Positions 31,324 to 42,715 are shown, counted from the first letter of the stretch. The stretch: 64,000 nucleotides of DNA from Adiantum capillus-veneris (GCA_014529385.2 CM043968.1:29419013-29483012); one strand, 5' to 3'. Made by a program: numbers and translations. The notes: generated by a model from the letters alone, not told the origin.

Positions 31324-31669
31324 GCAAATGTACAAAATGTTAAAAAAAAAAGAACAAAAATTTTTGTCTTATAAGACTCTCTTTTTCTTTATTTGTGCAC
31401 AAAAATAAAGTAGTATGCATGCTTAGATCAAGTTTGTGGAGACGACGTCTCCCAAACACCAAGTAGAGCTTGTCACTCTACTATGGAAGATTGATAGGAC
31501 TAATGTGCAGACATGCTTGCGGCAGCCTCAGGCTCTCAAGCGCCAAATGGACTAGTCATCCATTATGGAATGATGTCGTAGGGTAACATAGGGATCCTCT
31601 ACCCGCTAAGAAAAGGACTCATGCATATGCTTTATCTTCTCTACACCATAGTCGAGGACGACTATGATT
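31324..31669 (+). other. Chromovirus 3' untranslated interval
   Basis: 346 bp between the pol stop and the polypurine tract. No coding frame. It contains a short inverted CTACTATG/CACTCTACTATGG-like motif set and the phrase GACGACTATG, with no recognised signal. Confidence 0.6.
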
Positions 31670-31684
31670 TCAAGAGAGAGGTAA
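31670..31684 (+). other. Polypurine tract of chromovirus
   Basis: CAAGAGAGAGGTAA directly before the 3' LTR at 31685; the plus-strand DNA primer site by position and composition. Confidence 0.75.
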
Positions 31685-33276
31685 TGTCATAATAATCAAT
31701 ATCTAATTCTCCTAAATGATTTTCTCATAATAAACTGATCATTTAATGTGGGGAAGTGCCAAGGGAGAAAAAGCTAGAATATTGGTTAAGTTAGCAGACC
31801 GGCCACAGTAGGGATCCAAAGGAGGGAAATTAGGGATCCAAAGGGGGGGCCATCTGCAAAAGAGCCATGTGAAACAACGGGCTAAAAAGACCCTAAGGTT
31901 CAGCCCATTAAGACTTCCAAAATGCTAAGGTTCCAAAATTCAAAGGTTGTGTCCAAAGGTCAACCTTAGGGAAAATTGGATGCTTAGTGTGTGTGCCCAA
32001 AAAGTCTTTCTGCATCCCTACATGGGAGGGGGCGAGCCCCAAAGCTAGGGGATGAGAGAGAAAACCACACACACACACACAGGCTCCCTTTACACAAAGG
32101 GAATGAGGGACACATGTCAGCTCCCTAGGCCAGATGCCCACAAGGTGTGCCCAATTCCTATTGGAAGACCCTTGAAGTGGACCAATGAGAATTAAGCTAG
32201 AGTAAATCTAGTTTAATTAATTTAAAAACATTTAATAAAAGAAACCAATAAGAATTAAGTGTCCTAGAAGACTATTGGGCAGTCTCCCAAGGGGTCCAAT
32301 GAGCATTCAGAAGCCCCATGGCTTGCCTGATTCCTATTGGCCAGGAGGCAAAGGGGTCCAATGAGAATTTAGTTTAATTATTTAATTATCTAAAGCTCTC
32401 ACAAAAGGGGAAAGGGGGACACATGTCAGAAGGCTATCACTTATGCTGCTTAATTCCTATTGGCTTGACCTGGGGAGGTCCAATGAGGAAAAAGCCAGCC
32501 TAACTTAGCAGCTAGGGCTCGCCCAAGAGAGAGGGGGGGCTGGTTTTTGCTGGGCATTCACTCTCACACTCTCACACGGGACCATGTGTGAAGGAAAAAC
32601 ACTCTATCTCCTCCCAAGCTTTAATGGAGAGCTCATCACCTACTCCAAGCTTGTGAGATAGAAGCCTACATCAACACTCTCTTGGCATGTGGATGCAAAT
32701 CCAACCAAGAGCCAAGCTTCAATGCATGCTCATCTTCTCTACCAAGCTAATTACTAAGATAAGCTATGCTAATATGAGTGATTATGTGAGGAGATGTACT
32801 TCTTTCTCGTAAGATACTTCTTTTTCCTCTCAATCTACTCTCATACCCTGCTAGCTCTCACCATCTTCGAAGGTGTGTGAGGTCTTGGGTCTGAGAACGG
32901 GGATAATTCAAGTTGTGTTTGATTAAGTGTTTTGCTTGGTGTATGAAGCTTCCATCTTCATTGCACTAGCTAGTCTTGAAGGAACACAAAGAATTGTATT
33001 GTACAATGTCTCTCTTGATGGGAGAAACCATAATACAAAGCCTTTTGGAGGGGGGACCGGCTCCATGCAAATCCGGTCCTCAACTGTTGTCAATAGTTTA
33101 ATTGCTCTCTCTTTTGAAAGTATTGTCGATGCTATCTAACTAGGTGTTATGCTTTTTGTTGCTCTCTCCACCCAAGCACTCTTGTAATTATCATTAGGAA
33201 TCTATTCTAATGAAATGCCCACTATGTTCATGCTAATTTCCGCTACAAATAAGATTCTAGGCCATTAAATGTTACA
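31685..33276 (+). repeat. 3' LTR of young chromovirus
   Basis: 1592 bp copy of 24365-25956, followed by gagtc at 33277-33281. Confidence 0.97.
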
Positions 33277-33281
33277 GAGTC

Positions 33282-34115
33282 CCTAGTTTACATTGAGAGT
33301 GGCTAGACGGATTTGATAAAGCCCGGGACACGCTATGGCGAGCCATAGATGATGAGCACATAACTGGCATTGTTGTGTGCAATCTCGGTGTTGAGAAGAA
33401 GATAATGGAAGATCTAGAGGCTAAAATCAACTGATTTTGCATGCTTCACAATCCAGTGATGCAAAAGTGGATTTCACAATACGAGGATGCAAAGCAAGAG
33501 CGACAAAGGGCACGAATCGAGTGGAGACGGGAAAGACGACCGCCAATGCATCATCCGACGGGTCTAGAGAGCTTACCAAAATTCATGAGCTTAAGATGGT
33601 TGCACAACCAATTGAAAAGTGCACAATAGTGCAGTGAAGAAGTGACTAAGGAGGAGTGGGAGTACTCTCGGGGTTGCATGACCAAGGTGAGTTTGCAATG
33701 TACGACTAGCGACTTTATAGATGTTTGAAGTGCCACTCATAATCTTTGTTGGTTGTAGTATAATTCATACACAACAGCATGGTGTAAAGGTGGACATTTT
33801 AGGGTGGAACGGATCGACAAAAAGCGTTTTACTCAAGATTGTGAAATCATGGCAAAATTTGAACAGTCTAGTCGACGACGGTCCTCTGATGCAGATCTTG
33901 TGGTGGTGGAACTCACTTACTTCGGCACGCTACAAGAGATTTTGAGGATCGACTATAGAGGATTTTTTGTCGACTTGGTCGACGTGCAATGGTTCAAGAT
34001 AAACATGGAGGGTTGCAACGCTACTGTGCGCAGAGGAGAGTCTGGATTCCTTGAGGTGGATTTCAAAATCTATACCCTATACAATAAAGTGGGGATGTCA
34101 GCAAGGTATCAGATA
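33282..34115 (+). pseudogene. CACTA transposase fragment, right part (DUF4216-like)
   Basis: Continues the interrupted CACTA element. 33282-33800 has broken frames with basic, helical sequence and no firm match. 33804-34115 reads SDADLVVVELTYFGTLQEILRIDYRGFFVDLVDVQWFKIN in parts, then ESGFLEVDFKIYTLYNK, which fits the DUF4216 domain following DUF4218 in plant En/Spm transposase proteins (pattern YYGVLTEIIELDY, VVLFKCDWVD, YGFTLVNF). The DUF4218-before-DUF4216 order across the chromovirus supports one element split by it. The join to the minus-strand LINE lies near 34110-34140. Confidence 0.75.
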
Positions 34116-34922
34116 TCCATAGCTTAGTGTGTGGCTCTTGAAAGTGTAAAATGAGCACATCTGCTCCAAGTGGGCAAGGGCTTCATATCCACATTTAAGA
34201 CTAGAGGATGGTGCCTCTCTTGAGAAAGAGGTTATTGTAATCTCAAATCCCAAGTATTTGTAGCTCTTTGTACACTCCACACTTTTTTAACGATAATTGA
34301 AAGTTGGTGCCGATGTTGTCACCCATTGTGGTTTGGTGTTAAAAATCATCATCTTAGTCTTGCTAGGGTTCATAGATAGAACTTTGTAATGCGCATATCT
34401 TTGTAAAGCCTCTAACTTATTTTGTTTCCCCTTTCGTGAGTCAACTATCAAAACAAGATCACCTGCATAAAGTAGCAAGGGTATCTGGATCGCTAATAGT
34501 TGTGCTTCTCTATCTCCTTCTCTATCAATATACTCTGAAACCTCATTAATATAGTGTGAAACTTCAAGGGTTATCCTTGCATTAGAGTCCCTAGCTAGCA
34601 TGACATCCCTCATTCTCAAATATTGCATAACATCTTCATCCATAATCAAGTATGGCGAGTACACTTTTGGACAAGCATAGTCAAAGTTAGAAGGTGCAAA
34701 GGAGCACACAACAATGTATAGAGGACAACAATATTTTGTCTGGACTCTGATCCACATATAAAGTGCATGCTCATCTCTCCCTACAACTTGCGTTATAGCA
34801 TGCAATTCCTCCTTGTAGATTACAACAACCCCTCATGATCCCCTACTAGTGTTTCCATGAGCCTTTTTCCTAGCCATGAACTCCCTCTTATACCTTGAAA
34901 TTGTGGTCAAGGTCCTCTTTCC
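34116..34922 (-). pseudogene. LINE (non-LTR) reverse transcriptase and endonuclease remnant
   Basis: Minus-strand. 34860-34720 encodes GVVVIYKEELHAITQVVGRDEHALYMWIRVQT, in pieces, like the EEP endonuclease of plant LINEs. At 34480-34330 comes the RT palm IPLLLYAGDLVLIVDSRKGKQNKLEALQRY with MNPSKTKMMIFNT, where the catalytic YADD has become YAGD, and 34280-34120 reads CTKSYKYLGFEI. The endonuclease and palm are too close together for an intact LINE, so a large internal deletion is likely. LINEs insert by target-primed reverse transcription. It is cut at 34922 by the copia element and may resume after 40528, though I could not follow it there. Confidence 0.8.
34918..34922. other. Target-site duplication (tttcc), left copy
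   Basis: tttcc lies next to the LTR at 34923 and recurs at 40524-40528 after the other LTR. Confidence 0.9.
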
Positions 34923-35741
34923 TGCTAGAAAATAAGACGTAGCTAAATAGATAATTGAGTAGATTACTTAATGGAGAGAGACAGATTTACATACATGAGA
35001 TTATAGAGTAGAGAGAGAGAGAGTACACACGATATACGTGGTTCACCCAATGTGGGCTACGTCCACGGGAAAGCAACCACTCAATGGCTTTAGTACTTCA
35101 AAACAAGAAGTAATTTACAAAGGGATTATACCCTTAATGGAGCTCCCGCCTTGCTTCACTCTCACCACCTCACACTCACCTTGTTGCATCAACTTCACAC
35201 TATGAAATGTGTGTAGAAATGGCCTCCTTTTATAGGCCAAAAGGGATGCCCTCTCTTATGAGAGACAGCCATGTGTAGCCGCCCTTGTGCGAATAAGTCC
35301 AAATCGGACCCTCCAATCCGCCCATGTGTGGCCGCCCTTGAGAAGACAAGTCCGCTTTTGAATTCGACCACCGGCCATTGAATTCGGCCACCGGCCACCG
35401 GCCATTGACTTCCGACCACCAGCCACCGACCATTGACTTCCGACCACCGGCCATTGACTACCGGCCACCGGCCAACCGACCGGTTGTTTTCCGACCACTT
35501 TTCGGCCGCCGTCCAGCCATAATATTCCGGCGAAAAAGAATATTCCGGCGAAAAAAAAAGTCTCGGTGGCCTCCGCCCTCGAGACCTTTAAAGTTGCCCC
35601 TGATTCTTGTCCGTGAAAATTTTGGTTTTCGGTGAGTGATTTTCCTTCACGCATGATGGCTTCTCCTCATAATGGGGGCCTTACAAATGTGCGCTTTTAC
35701 CACAGAAAATTACAAGGGTAAATCAGGCTCCATACTTAACA
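34923..35741 (-). repeat. 3' LTR of minus-strand copia
   Basis: 819 bp. The outer edge is TGCTAG instead of TGTTAG. Holds 15-30-bp imperfect tandem units of the CGGCCACCGGCCATTGACTTC type at about 35360-35480. Confidence 0.93.
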
Positions 35742-35801
35742 ATCTCCCACTTGGAGACTGATCTCCAAACCAAACCTGTGACTCCTTTCCATTCTGGCTT
35801 C

Positions 35802-37337
35802 TTATCCTTGAATGCTGATTGAAGATGAGCAAAAGCTCAACTTCTCCTTGTTGACCACCTTTGTAAACATGTCTGCAGGATTTTCACTTGTATGCACCTT
35901 TCCTAGCTTTAGTTGTTCCTCTTCCAAAAGAGTGCGTATGAAGTGATATCTCACCTCAATGTGCTTTGTCCTTGAATGAAAGGCTGAGTTCTTTGCAAGA
36001 TGGATAGCGCTTTGGCTATCACTGTACAAGACACAATTGTCTTGTTTGAATCCAAGCTCTTCTAAGAATCTGTGGAGCCACAGAATTTCTTTGCTTGCCT
36101 CCGTCATTGCTACATACTTTGCTTCCGTGGTAGAAAGTGAAACCACTTTCTGCAGCTTTGAAGCCCAGCTTACTGCTGTGCCTCTAACCGTGAACACATA
36201 GCCAGTAGTGCTCCTTCGAGTATCTTTGTCACCTGCCATATCTGCATCAGTATACCCTTCTAGAAAAATATCAGTTCCTCCAAAATACAAAGAATTTGTT
36301 GTTGTCCCTTTTAGATACCTAAGTATCCACTTCACAGCTTGCCAATGCTCTTTACCTGGGTTGTCCATGAACCTACTCACAACTCCCACTGCATGTGCAA
36401 TGTCTGGCCTTGTCCAGACCATAGCATACATTAGAGAACCTACCGCTGCAGCATATGGAACTTTAGACATATAGGCTATCTCCTCTTGTGTCTTTGGACA
36501 CATATCCTTCGTTAGTTTAAAATGACCAGCCAAAGGTGTAGAAACTGGTTTTGCATTTTGCATTGCAAACCTTTCTAGTACCTTCTTGATGTAATCTTCT
36601 TGAGATAGCTTTATTGTTTTCTTCGTCCTGTCCCTTGATATTTTCATACCAAGTATCCTCTTTGCAGCACCTAAATCTTTCATTGAAAAAGATTTGGACA
36701 GCTCCTCTTTTAGGTCTTTGATGTCCTGCATGTTAGCACTTGCAATCAACATGTCATCAACATACAACATTAGGATGATGAATTTCCCATCTCCCAAATT
36801 CTTCGTGTAGACACAGTGATCCGAGTTGCATCTTGTGAATCCATGATCCAACATCCATCGATCAAACTTCAAGTACCATTGTCTTGATGCTTGCTTTAAA
36901 CCATACAAGCTCTTCTTTAATCTGCAAACCATTTTCTCCTTACCTTTTACTTCATACCCCTTTGGTTGAAGCATGTAGATTTCCTCCTCTAAGTCACCGT
37001 GAGGGAATGCCGTATTTACATCCATTTGCTCGAGATTTAGATCATGAGCAGCCACAAGGCTTAAGACAAGCCTAATTGAGTTCATTTTTACAACAGGAGA
37101 AAATATTTCATTGAAGTCAATACCTTTCTTTTGAGAAAAACCTTTTACCACAAGCCTAGACTTGTACCTTTTCTTCCCACCTTCTTCTTCCTTTAGCTTG
37201 TACACCCATTTGTTTTGAAGTGCCCGCTTACCTTTAGGCAACCAACTCCCATGTTTGGTTGCGATGTAGTGAGTCCATCTCCACTTGCATGCTCTTCGTC
37301 CATTCTTCTTTGAATTCATGTTGCATAGCTTCTTCAT
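35802..37337 (-). CDS. Copia RT and RNase H (pol C-terminal frame)
   Basis: Minus-strand frame of 511 codons. Its first ~30 residues (37337-37250) are out-of-frame reading of the upstream part; true RT sequence begins at about 37235 (LPKGKRALQNKWVYKLKEEEGG). RT motifs: FSQKKGIDFNEIFSPV near residue 70, MDVNTAFPHGDLEEEIYM near 105, catalytic YVDD near 187-190. RNase H starts near 360 (YTDADMAGDKDTRRSTTG), with TEAKYVAM and DSQSAIHLAKN. The frame ends near 35802 after VHTSENPADMFTKVV. It would copy the element RNA; it is separated from integrase by a single indel at about 37240-37260. Confidence 0.93.
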   Translation of the reverse strand: MKKLCNMNSKKNGRRACKWRWTHYIATKHGSWLPKGKRALQNKWVYKLKEEEGGKKRYKSRLVVKGFSQKKGIDFNEIFSPVVKMNSIRLVLSLVAAHDLNLEQMDVNTAFPHGDLEEEIYMLQPKGYEVKGKEKMVCRLKKSLYGLKQASRQWYLKFDRWMLDHGFTRCNSDHCVYTKNLGDGKFIILMLYVDDMLIASANMQDIKDLKEELSKSFSMKDLGAAKRILGMKISRDRTKKTIKLSQEDYIKKVLERFAMQNAKPVSTPLAGHFKLTKDMCPKTQEEIAYMSKVPYAAAVGSLMYAMVWTRPDIAHAVGVVSRFMDNPGKEHWQAVKWILRYLKGTTTNSLYFGGTDIFLEGYTDADMAGDKDTRRSTTGYVFTVRGTAVSWASKLQKVVSLSTTEAKYVAMTEASKEILWLHRFLEELGFKQDNCVLYSDSQSAIHLAKNSAFHSRTKHIEVRYHFIRTLLEEEQLKLGKVHTSENPADMFTKVVNKEKLSFCSSSISIQG

Positions 37338-39687
37338 ATGATTCCGGCTCTCCAGAATCTGAGATCAAGAGATGGTTGAAGGAAGGAACAAACCTTTCTG
37401 GAGGTCTACTTGCTCTTGTAGATCTTCGGGGAATAGGTTGAGGCTCCTCATTTGGTTGACGTTGTTGCACATTTTCACCGTTTGCAGTCCTTGAGTCTTC
37501 ACCATCCTCAAGCTCCATGTACTCATCACCTGTTTCTTTTGTTTGTTTTCTTTCCAAGTAATCTTTGTACATATTTTGTTCGTTAAAAATTACATCCCTA
37601 CTCCTTAAGATTTTACCATCTTCAGGATTCCATAGGCGATACCCAAAGTCTCCTTCTCCATAGCCAATGAAGAAACACTTTTTGGACTTTGCATCTAACT
37701 TTGATCTTAGGCTTCTATCTATGTGCATGAAAGCCTCACACCCAAACACTTTGAGAAATGCATAATTCACCGGTTTACCTGTCCATGCCTCTTCTGGAAC
37801 TCCCCCATCCAATGCCGTTGAGGGTGACCGATTGATTAAGTACACAGACGTACTTACAGCTTCTGCCCAAAGCTCAAGCGGTAGGCCTGCATGTAGCCGC
37901 ATGCTTCGTGCTCGTTCCATGATTGTCCTGTTCATCCTTTCCGAAATCCCATTTTGTTGAGGTGTCCTTGGGGTTGTCTTTTGCCTCCGAATGCCATTGC
38001 TAGCACAAAAGCTTTCAAAAGCTTGGCTACAATATTCGCCTCCATTGTCGGATCTGAGGCATTTAACCTTGGTACTTGTTTCATTCTCCACAAAGGCTTT
38101 CCACCTTTGAAATATGGAAAATACATCGGATTTATTCTTCATGACATAAACCCATGTTTTTCTAGTCGCATCGTCTATGAATGTTACATAGTACAATGAG
38201 CCACCAAGTGATGGTGTACTTGCAGGACCCCAAACATCAGAATGAACCAACTCAAGTTTTTTATTTTTTCTTTCATTTCCTGATTTTTGAAATTTTACCC
38301 TCTTTTGTTTACCATAAACACAATCTTCACAGAACTCTAAGTCCACTTCTTTCAAACCTGGTAGAATCTTCTTTGTTTGAAGGATTTGCATTCCTTTGGC
38401 ACTCATATGCCCAAGTCGGTAGTGCCACACCGCACTGTCAACTTCTGTAGTTGCTGCACAAGCTGAAGGTTGCGTGCTAACAGCACACAAGTAAAGTGTA
38501 CCGACTTTTTCACCCTTGGCAACCACCAAAGATCCCTTTGAGATCTTCCACCGTTTGTTTCCGAATGCAATGTTGTGACCTTCATCGTCCAATTGTCCTG
38601 TAGAGATCAAATTTTTGCGAAGAGAAGGAACATGCCTAACATCTTTAAGCTTCCATTCATTTCCGTTAGCAGTTTTGACAGAAACTGTACCTTTGCCGAC
38701 AATCTCACAAGCTTTATCATCTCCCAAGTATACATACCCAAAATTACCTTTAGTGTAGTCTTGGAAATGTTGCTTGTGTGGTGTCGCATGGAATGAAGCC
38801 CCGGAATCTACTATCCAGGAATTAGACACATTGTCTAATGAGAGAATTAGAGCATCTTGCTCTACTTTACCTGCCACATTGGCCTCCGATGTTAGCTTGT
38901 TGTCTTGAGACTCTGTCTCCTTCTTCTTCTTGGACCAGCAATCCTTCTTGACGTGGCCTTTCTTGCCGCAGTTCCAACATTCAAGAGCTGACTTTGTGCA
39001 TGACTTGCTCCGCCTTGAGCGATCACGACCCTTTTTGTTTTTGAACCTCTCCTTAGGCCTTCCTCTTGTTTCCACTGATAGTGCAGCACTTGATGATTCT
39101 CCTGTGCTTCTCCTTCGCATTTCCTCGCTTAGGAGAACACCCACAACATCATCAAACTTAAGAGTATTTGTGCCAGAGATAGAATTACTTACAGCCATCA
39201 CAAGGCTGTCCCAACTATCCGGTAGAGATGATAGTATAAGGAGAGCTCGTACTTCGTCATCGAAATTGATTTTCACTGATCGAAGTTGACTTATGTTTGT
39301 GTTAAAGTCATTTAGGTGTTCTGCAACTGAACCATTCTCTGCCATCTTTAGATTGAACAAGCGCTTCATAAGAAATACCTTATTGGATGCCGATGGTTTC
39401 TCGTAGAAGTCGTCAAGTGACTTCATCAAGTCCTCCGTGGTCTTCATCTCTGAAACATTGAAGGCCACCGTTGACACCAAGCTTAACCGGATTGTTCCCA
39501 GTGCCTTTCGATCAAGGACAATCCATGCTTCATCTGCCATTGTTGCGGGCTTCTTCGCAAGACCGCCTAGTGGCAAATAGAGGTCCTTCTGGTAGAGATA
39601 GTCTTCAATCTGCATCTTCCAATGTTGGTAGTTTTTGCCGTTGAACTTCTCAATCTTGAGCTTCCCTTCCTCCGCCATAACTCCCAC
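37250..39687 (-). CDS. Copia gag, protease and integrase
   Basis: Minus-strand frame starting at ATG 39687 or, more likely, ATG 39678 (MAEEGKLKIEKFNGKNY). Gag core: YQHWKMQIEDYLYQKDLYLPL, then SASNKVFLMKRLFNLKM near residue 105. A CCHC knuckle (CWNCGKKGHVKKDC) lies near 235; protease WIVDSGASFHAT near 290; pre-integrase HYRLGHMS ... CEDCVYGKQ near 425-465; integrase with Asp near 486 (HSDVWGPA), Asp near 547 (RSDNGGEY) and Glu near 583 (NGISERMNRT). The frame runs into the start of RT and stops at about 37234 owing to the indel. All catalytic residues are kept. Confidence 0.94.
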
Positions 39688-39737
39688 TCAATTCAAGGAA
39701 TCCTTTCCTTGAGATAATTTAGCTTCGAGCAAACCTT

Positions 39738-39749
39738 GCTCTGATACCA
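39738..39749 (-). other. Primer-binding site, tRNA-iMet type (minus-strand copia)
   Basis: TGGTATCAGAGC on the minus strand, two bases inside the 5' LTR. Confidence 0.95.
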
Positions 39750-39751
39750 GT

Positions 39752-40523
39752 TGTTAGGAAATAAGACGTAGCTATATAGATAATTGAGTAGATTACTTAA
39801 TGGAGAGAGACAGATTTACATACATGAGATTATAGAGTAGAGAGAGAGAGAGTACACACGATATACGTGGTTCACCCAATGTGGGCTACGTCCACAGGAA
39901 AGCAGCCACTCAATGGCTTTAGTACTTCAAAACAAGAAGTAATTTACAAAGGGATTATACCCTTAATGGAGCTCCCGCCTTGCTTCACTCTCACCACATC
40001 ACACTCACCTTGTTGCATCAACTTCACACTATGAAATGTGTGTAGAAATGGCCTCCTTTTATAGGCCAAAAGGGCTGCCCTCTCTTATGAGAGACAGCCA
40101 TGTGTAGCCGCCCTTGTGCGAATAAGTCCAAATCGGACCCTCCAATCCGCCCATGTGTGGCCGCCCTTGAGAAGACAAGTACGCTTTTGAATTCGGCCAT
40201 CGGCCATTGAATTCGGCCACCGGACACCGGCCATTGACTTCCGACCACCGGCCATTGACTTCCGGCCACCGGCCAACCGACCGGTTGTTTTCCGATCACT
40301 TTTCGGCCGCCGTCCGGCCATAATATTCCGGCGAAAAAAAAGTCTCGGGGGCCTCCGTCCCCGAGGCCTTTAAAGTTGCCCCTGATTCTTGTCCGTGAAA
40401 ATTTTGGTTTCCGGTGAGTGATTTTCCTTCACGCACGATGACTTCTCCTCATAATGGGGGCCTTACAAATGTGCGCTTTTACCACAGAAAATTACAAGGG
40501 TAAATCAGGCTCCATACTTAACA
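39752..40523 (-). repeat. 5' LTR of minus-strand copia
   Basis: 772 bp, plus-strand edges TGTTAGG and TTAACA, followed by tttcc (40524-40528). Fewer minisatellite units than the 3' LTR. Confidence 0.95.
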
Positions 40524-40528
40524 TTTCC

Positions 40529-41635
40529 ACACTGATGAGTTTTTGTATACATGATTAAATATCATCCCTTGTGAGTCTCCACAAAAGTGTGTATATCCAA
40601 TTGGAGTTATTTATTACAATTCCATATTGCAAGAAATAGCATGGTCCCATATGTCACACCTCCGTACAAAAAATAATGGTATTAAAAAAAATATGAAAAA
40701 GGTATCACCCACTCATTCAATAATCCAACAGTCCTTGAAAACGATCGCCTTTTCATTCAACCTGAATGACTCTTTCATGAAATGGGTTTTCCTCACTCAA
40801 TATTACTTTCGTAAATCAATAAAATGTCAAAATTTCCAAAACTGTCAAAAGTGGTAGAATTTGAAGCTTCTAACACTTCTAGTGCATCCTAAATGCCCAA
40901 AAGTTTTATAAAAGCTTTAAATTCTACCACTACTTGATAGTTTCATGAAGTTTTTCATTTTATCGATGACAAAAGCTATACCTGAAAAGGGACACTCACC
41001 TCACAAAAAAGACACTCGCAACAATGAATGTAAAGCTGGCCGTTTTAAGAAGTACTTTTTTCTTTTTAAAATGTTTAGTTGTCTTTTTTGGATATACTCA
41101 TAAAGTAAAAATGCATTTTAAATGAGAGAGAGAAATAAAATTTCTTACAAGGCCCTCTAAAAGACCTCCAAAATTTCATAACGCTAGTGCAAATTTGCAT
41201 CAACATCTCAACAAAAGACAAAAGGAATAGATGGTTCCTTGTCGGAGGTAACAAAGAGGCATGGATTAGAGAGTTTTTTCCATCTTTGGTTGTAGTTTGT
41301 ATCACTAATTAAAGGGCTAGAGGCTAACCAATTGCTTGTTAGGGCATAGAGTGTCATGACTACCACCTATTTTGGGTACCTACAGAAAGGTACCAAGGAT
41401 ACTAGCAGTGGGATGACACCGTGAGTAAAACAAGCAGTTACATGATACTAGGAGTGGGATGAGAGCGTGAGTAAAACAAGCAGTTACGTGATAGATGGAG
41501 AAAGTCTCTAAGGTAATGGGCATGGAATGTTTCACAAAAGACTCAACATCCCATGAATTTCTTCATTTTTTTGTGTAATGGGATACGGATTGCTATAGTT
41601 GCACCTTTGCATGAATTTACACAAAGTGCAATTTT
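40529..41635. other. AT-rich interval without recognised gene
   Basis: No coding segment of recognisable family. 41395-41500 has a short tandem repeat (GATACTAG(C/G)AGTGGGATGA...CGTGAGTAAAACAAGCAGTTAC at 41398 and 41443, period about 45-48 bp). The rest shows nothing. Confidence 0.5.
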
Positions 41636-41777
41636 CTTTTGTTCTGGAGAAAGGCGAAGAAAGGCCTTTCAACTGTTGAAGAAGAATCTTACTATAGAGC
41701 CAAATCTTGTGCCACTAGCACATTTGAGGAAGCATTCTAAAGTATAGTGTGATGCATGTGGCAACGATATTTGACCT

Positions 41778-41886
41778 GTACTCAAGCAAGATGGACATGT
41801 GATTTCTTATGAGAGAAATATTTTGGGATATTCAACCTGTGCTCATGCAAGATGGACATCTGATTTCTTATGAGAGAAATATTTTT
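41778..41886 (+). repeat. Local duplication in gypsy RNase H
   Basis: GCAAGATGGACAT-x-TGATTTCTTATGAGAGAAATATTTT occurs at about 41786-41823 and again at about 41847-41885, period about 62 bp, with GTACTCAA/GTGCTCAT before each. It duplicates the codons for the QDGHVISYE strand. Confidence 0.8.
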
Positions 41887-42370
41887 AGAGGGCAAGAGAA
41901 ACAAGTGGAGATTTACGAGAATTGCTACGATTCGTGCCTTACAATCATGGAAGCACTATCTTCTGGGGGCAGATTTAATAGTGCAAATGTGTCATTGTTC
42001 TTTGAGATATTTCTTGAGTCAGGCTAAGATTTTAGAGAAGCATTTGTCTTGCAAAATTTTTTTGTCTATGTTTAACTTTCAGAATATGCATGTTCTAGGC
42101 ACAAAGAATGTGCTTGTGGATGCCTTATCTAGGCAACCACATGTGGTAGCTGGTAAAGTTCGATCTGGGAAAGCTTCCTGGCTTACTTCATCCCCTTCCA
42201 GTTCCGCACCTTGGGGAATCATTGCCATGAATGTTGGTACTTGGACTATTGTGGATAGATTTAGTAAGCAAGCCCATTTCATTATAGTCAAGAAGAAGAT
42301 TACAATAGAATAGATGGATAGGATGTTCTTAGTAAATATCTTCAAATATCATGGAATTCCAAAGTCAATT

Positions 42371-42715
42371 GTTTTTTTTCTCGACACACCATAGGGCCCA
42401 CAGGGGGGTGGGGGGGTGCTTATCCCTTCCAAATATTAGCCATACTACATGGTCGGGCAAGGGCCACGTACCATCGGGCAAGAGCCACGCATAGGCATCA
42501 TCATGGCCACCTAATTGATGCACCACATGTTGGAATGACGGAGAGAACTCGTAGAAATCAACTAGGAACCTCCTCTTCGGATGACCCACCTCGGGAGGAG
42601 GATGCACTCGAGTGTCCAAGGGCAAGAGCCCTAGCAACGTGAACACAAGGTGAGCACTGAAGGTGTCCCTCTAGAGTGTGACCCAACAGGGGCTTTGAAT
42701 CCACAACCCGTAGGT
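42371..42715 (-). mobile_element. Probable small retroposon insert in gypsy integrase
   Basis: About 345 bp unrelated to pol interrupts the integrase core at SIV and ends before pol sequence resumes. Its left edge is a run of eight T, as for a minus-oriented retroposon with a poly-A tail. On the minus strand it begins near CCTACGGGTTGTGGATTCAAAGCCC, which loosely resembles a pol III B box. No target-site duplication was found, so SINE identity is uncertain. Confidence 0.4.

Larger units (their letters stand above)
24365..33276 (+). mobile_element. Young Ty3/gypsy chromovirus, full length
   Basis: 8912 bp, TGTCAT...TGTTACA ends, two 1592-bp LTRs with only about four differences seen by eye (near 24409, 25046, 25223, 25439), perfect 5-bp duplication, tRNA-iMet PBS and a single gag-pol frame (26374-31323) broken by one TGA at 27625-27627. 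A chromodomain at the C-terminus places it among chromoviruses. It is inserted inside the CACTA transposase and belongs to the same family as the old copy at 4866-6788/21293-22000. The low LTR divergence means a recent insertion. Confidence 0.96.
34923..40523 (-). mobile_element. Ty1/copia retrotransposon, full length
   Basis: 5601 bp on the minus strand, LTRs at 39752-40523 (5') and 34923-35741 (3'), tttcc duplications, tRNA-iMet PBS at 39749-39738 and a purine tract at about 35755-35742. Gag-pol is intact apart from one frameshift near 37240-37260. The LTRs differ in length (772 and 819 bp) and at several positions, mainly in a CCGGCCATTGACTTC-type minisatellite, so the insertion is older than the copia at 11177. 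Confidence 0.95.

Noticed and set aside
34147-34160. CACTA 3' end near GTGGCTCTTGAAAGTG
   Set aside because: Only a partial match to CTCTTGTAGTG, and it lies within LINE sequence.
35378-35635. Pro/Arg-rich plus-strand ORF (and minus-strand counterparts) in copia LTR
   Set aside because: Arises from the GC-rich LTR minisatellite and is broken in the second LTR.
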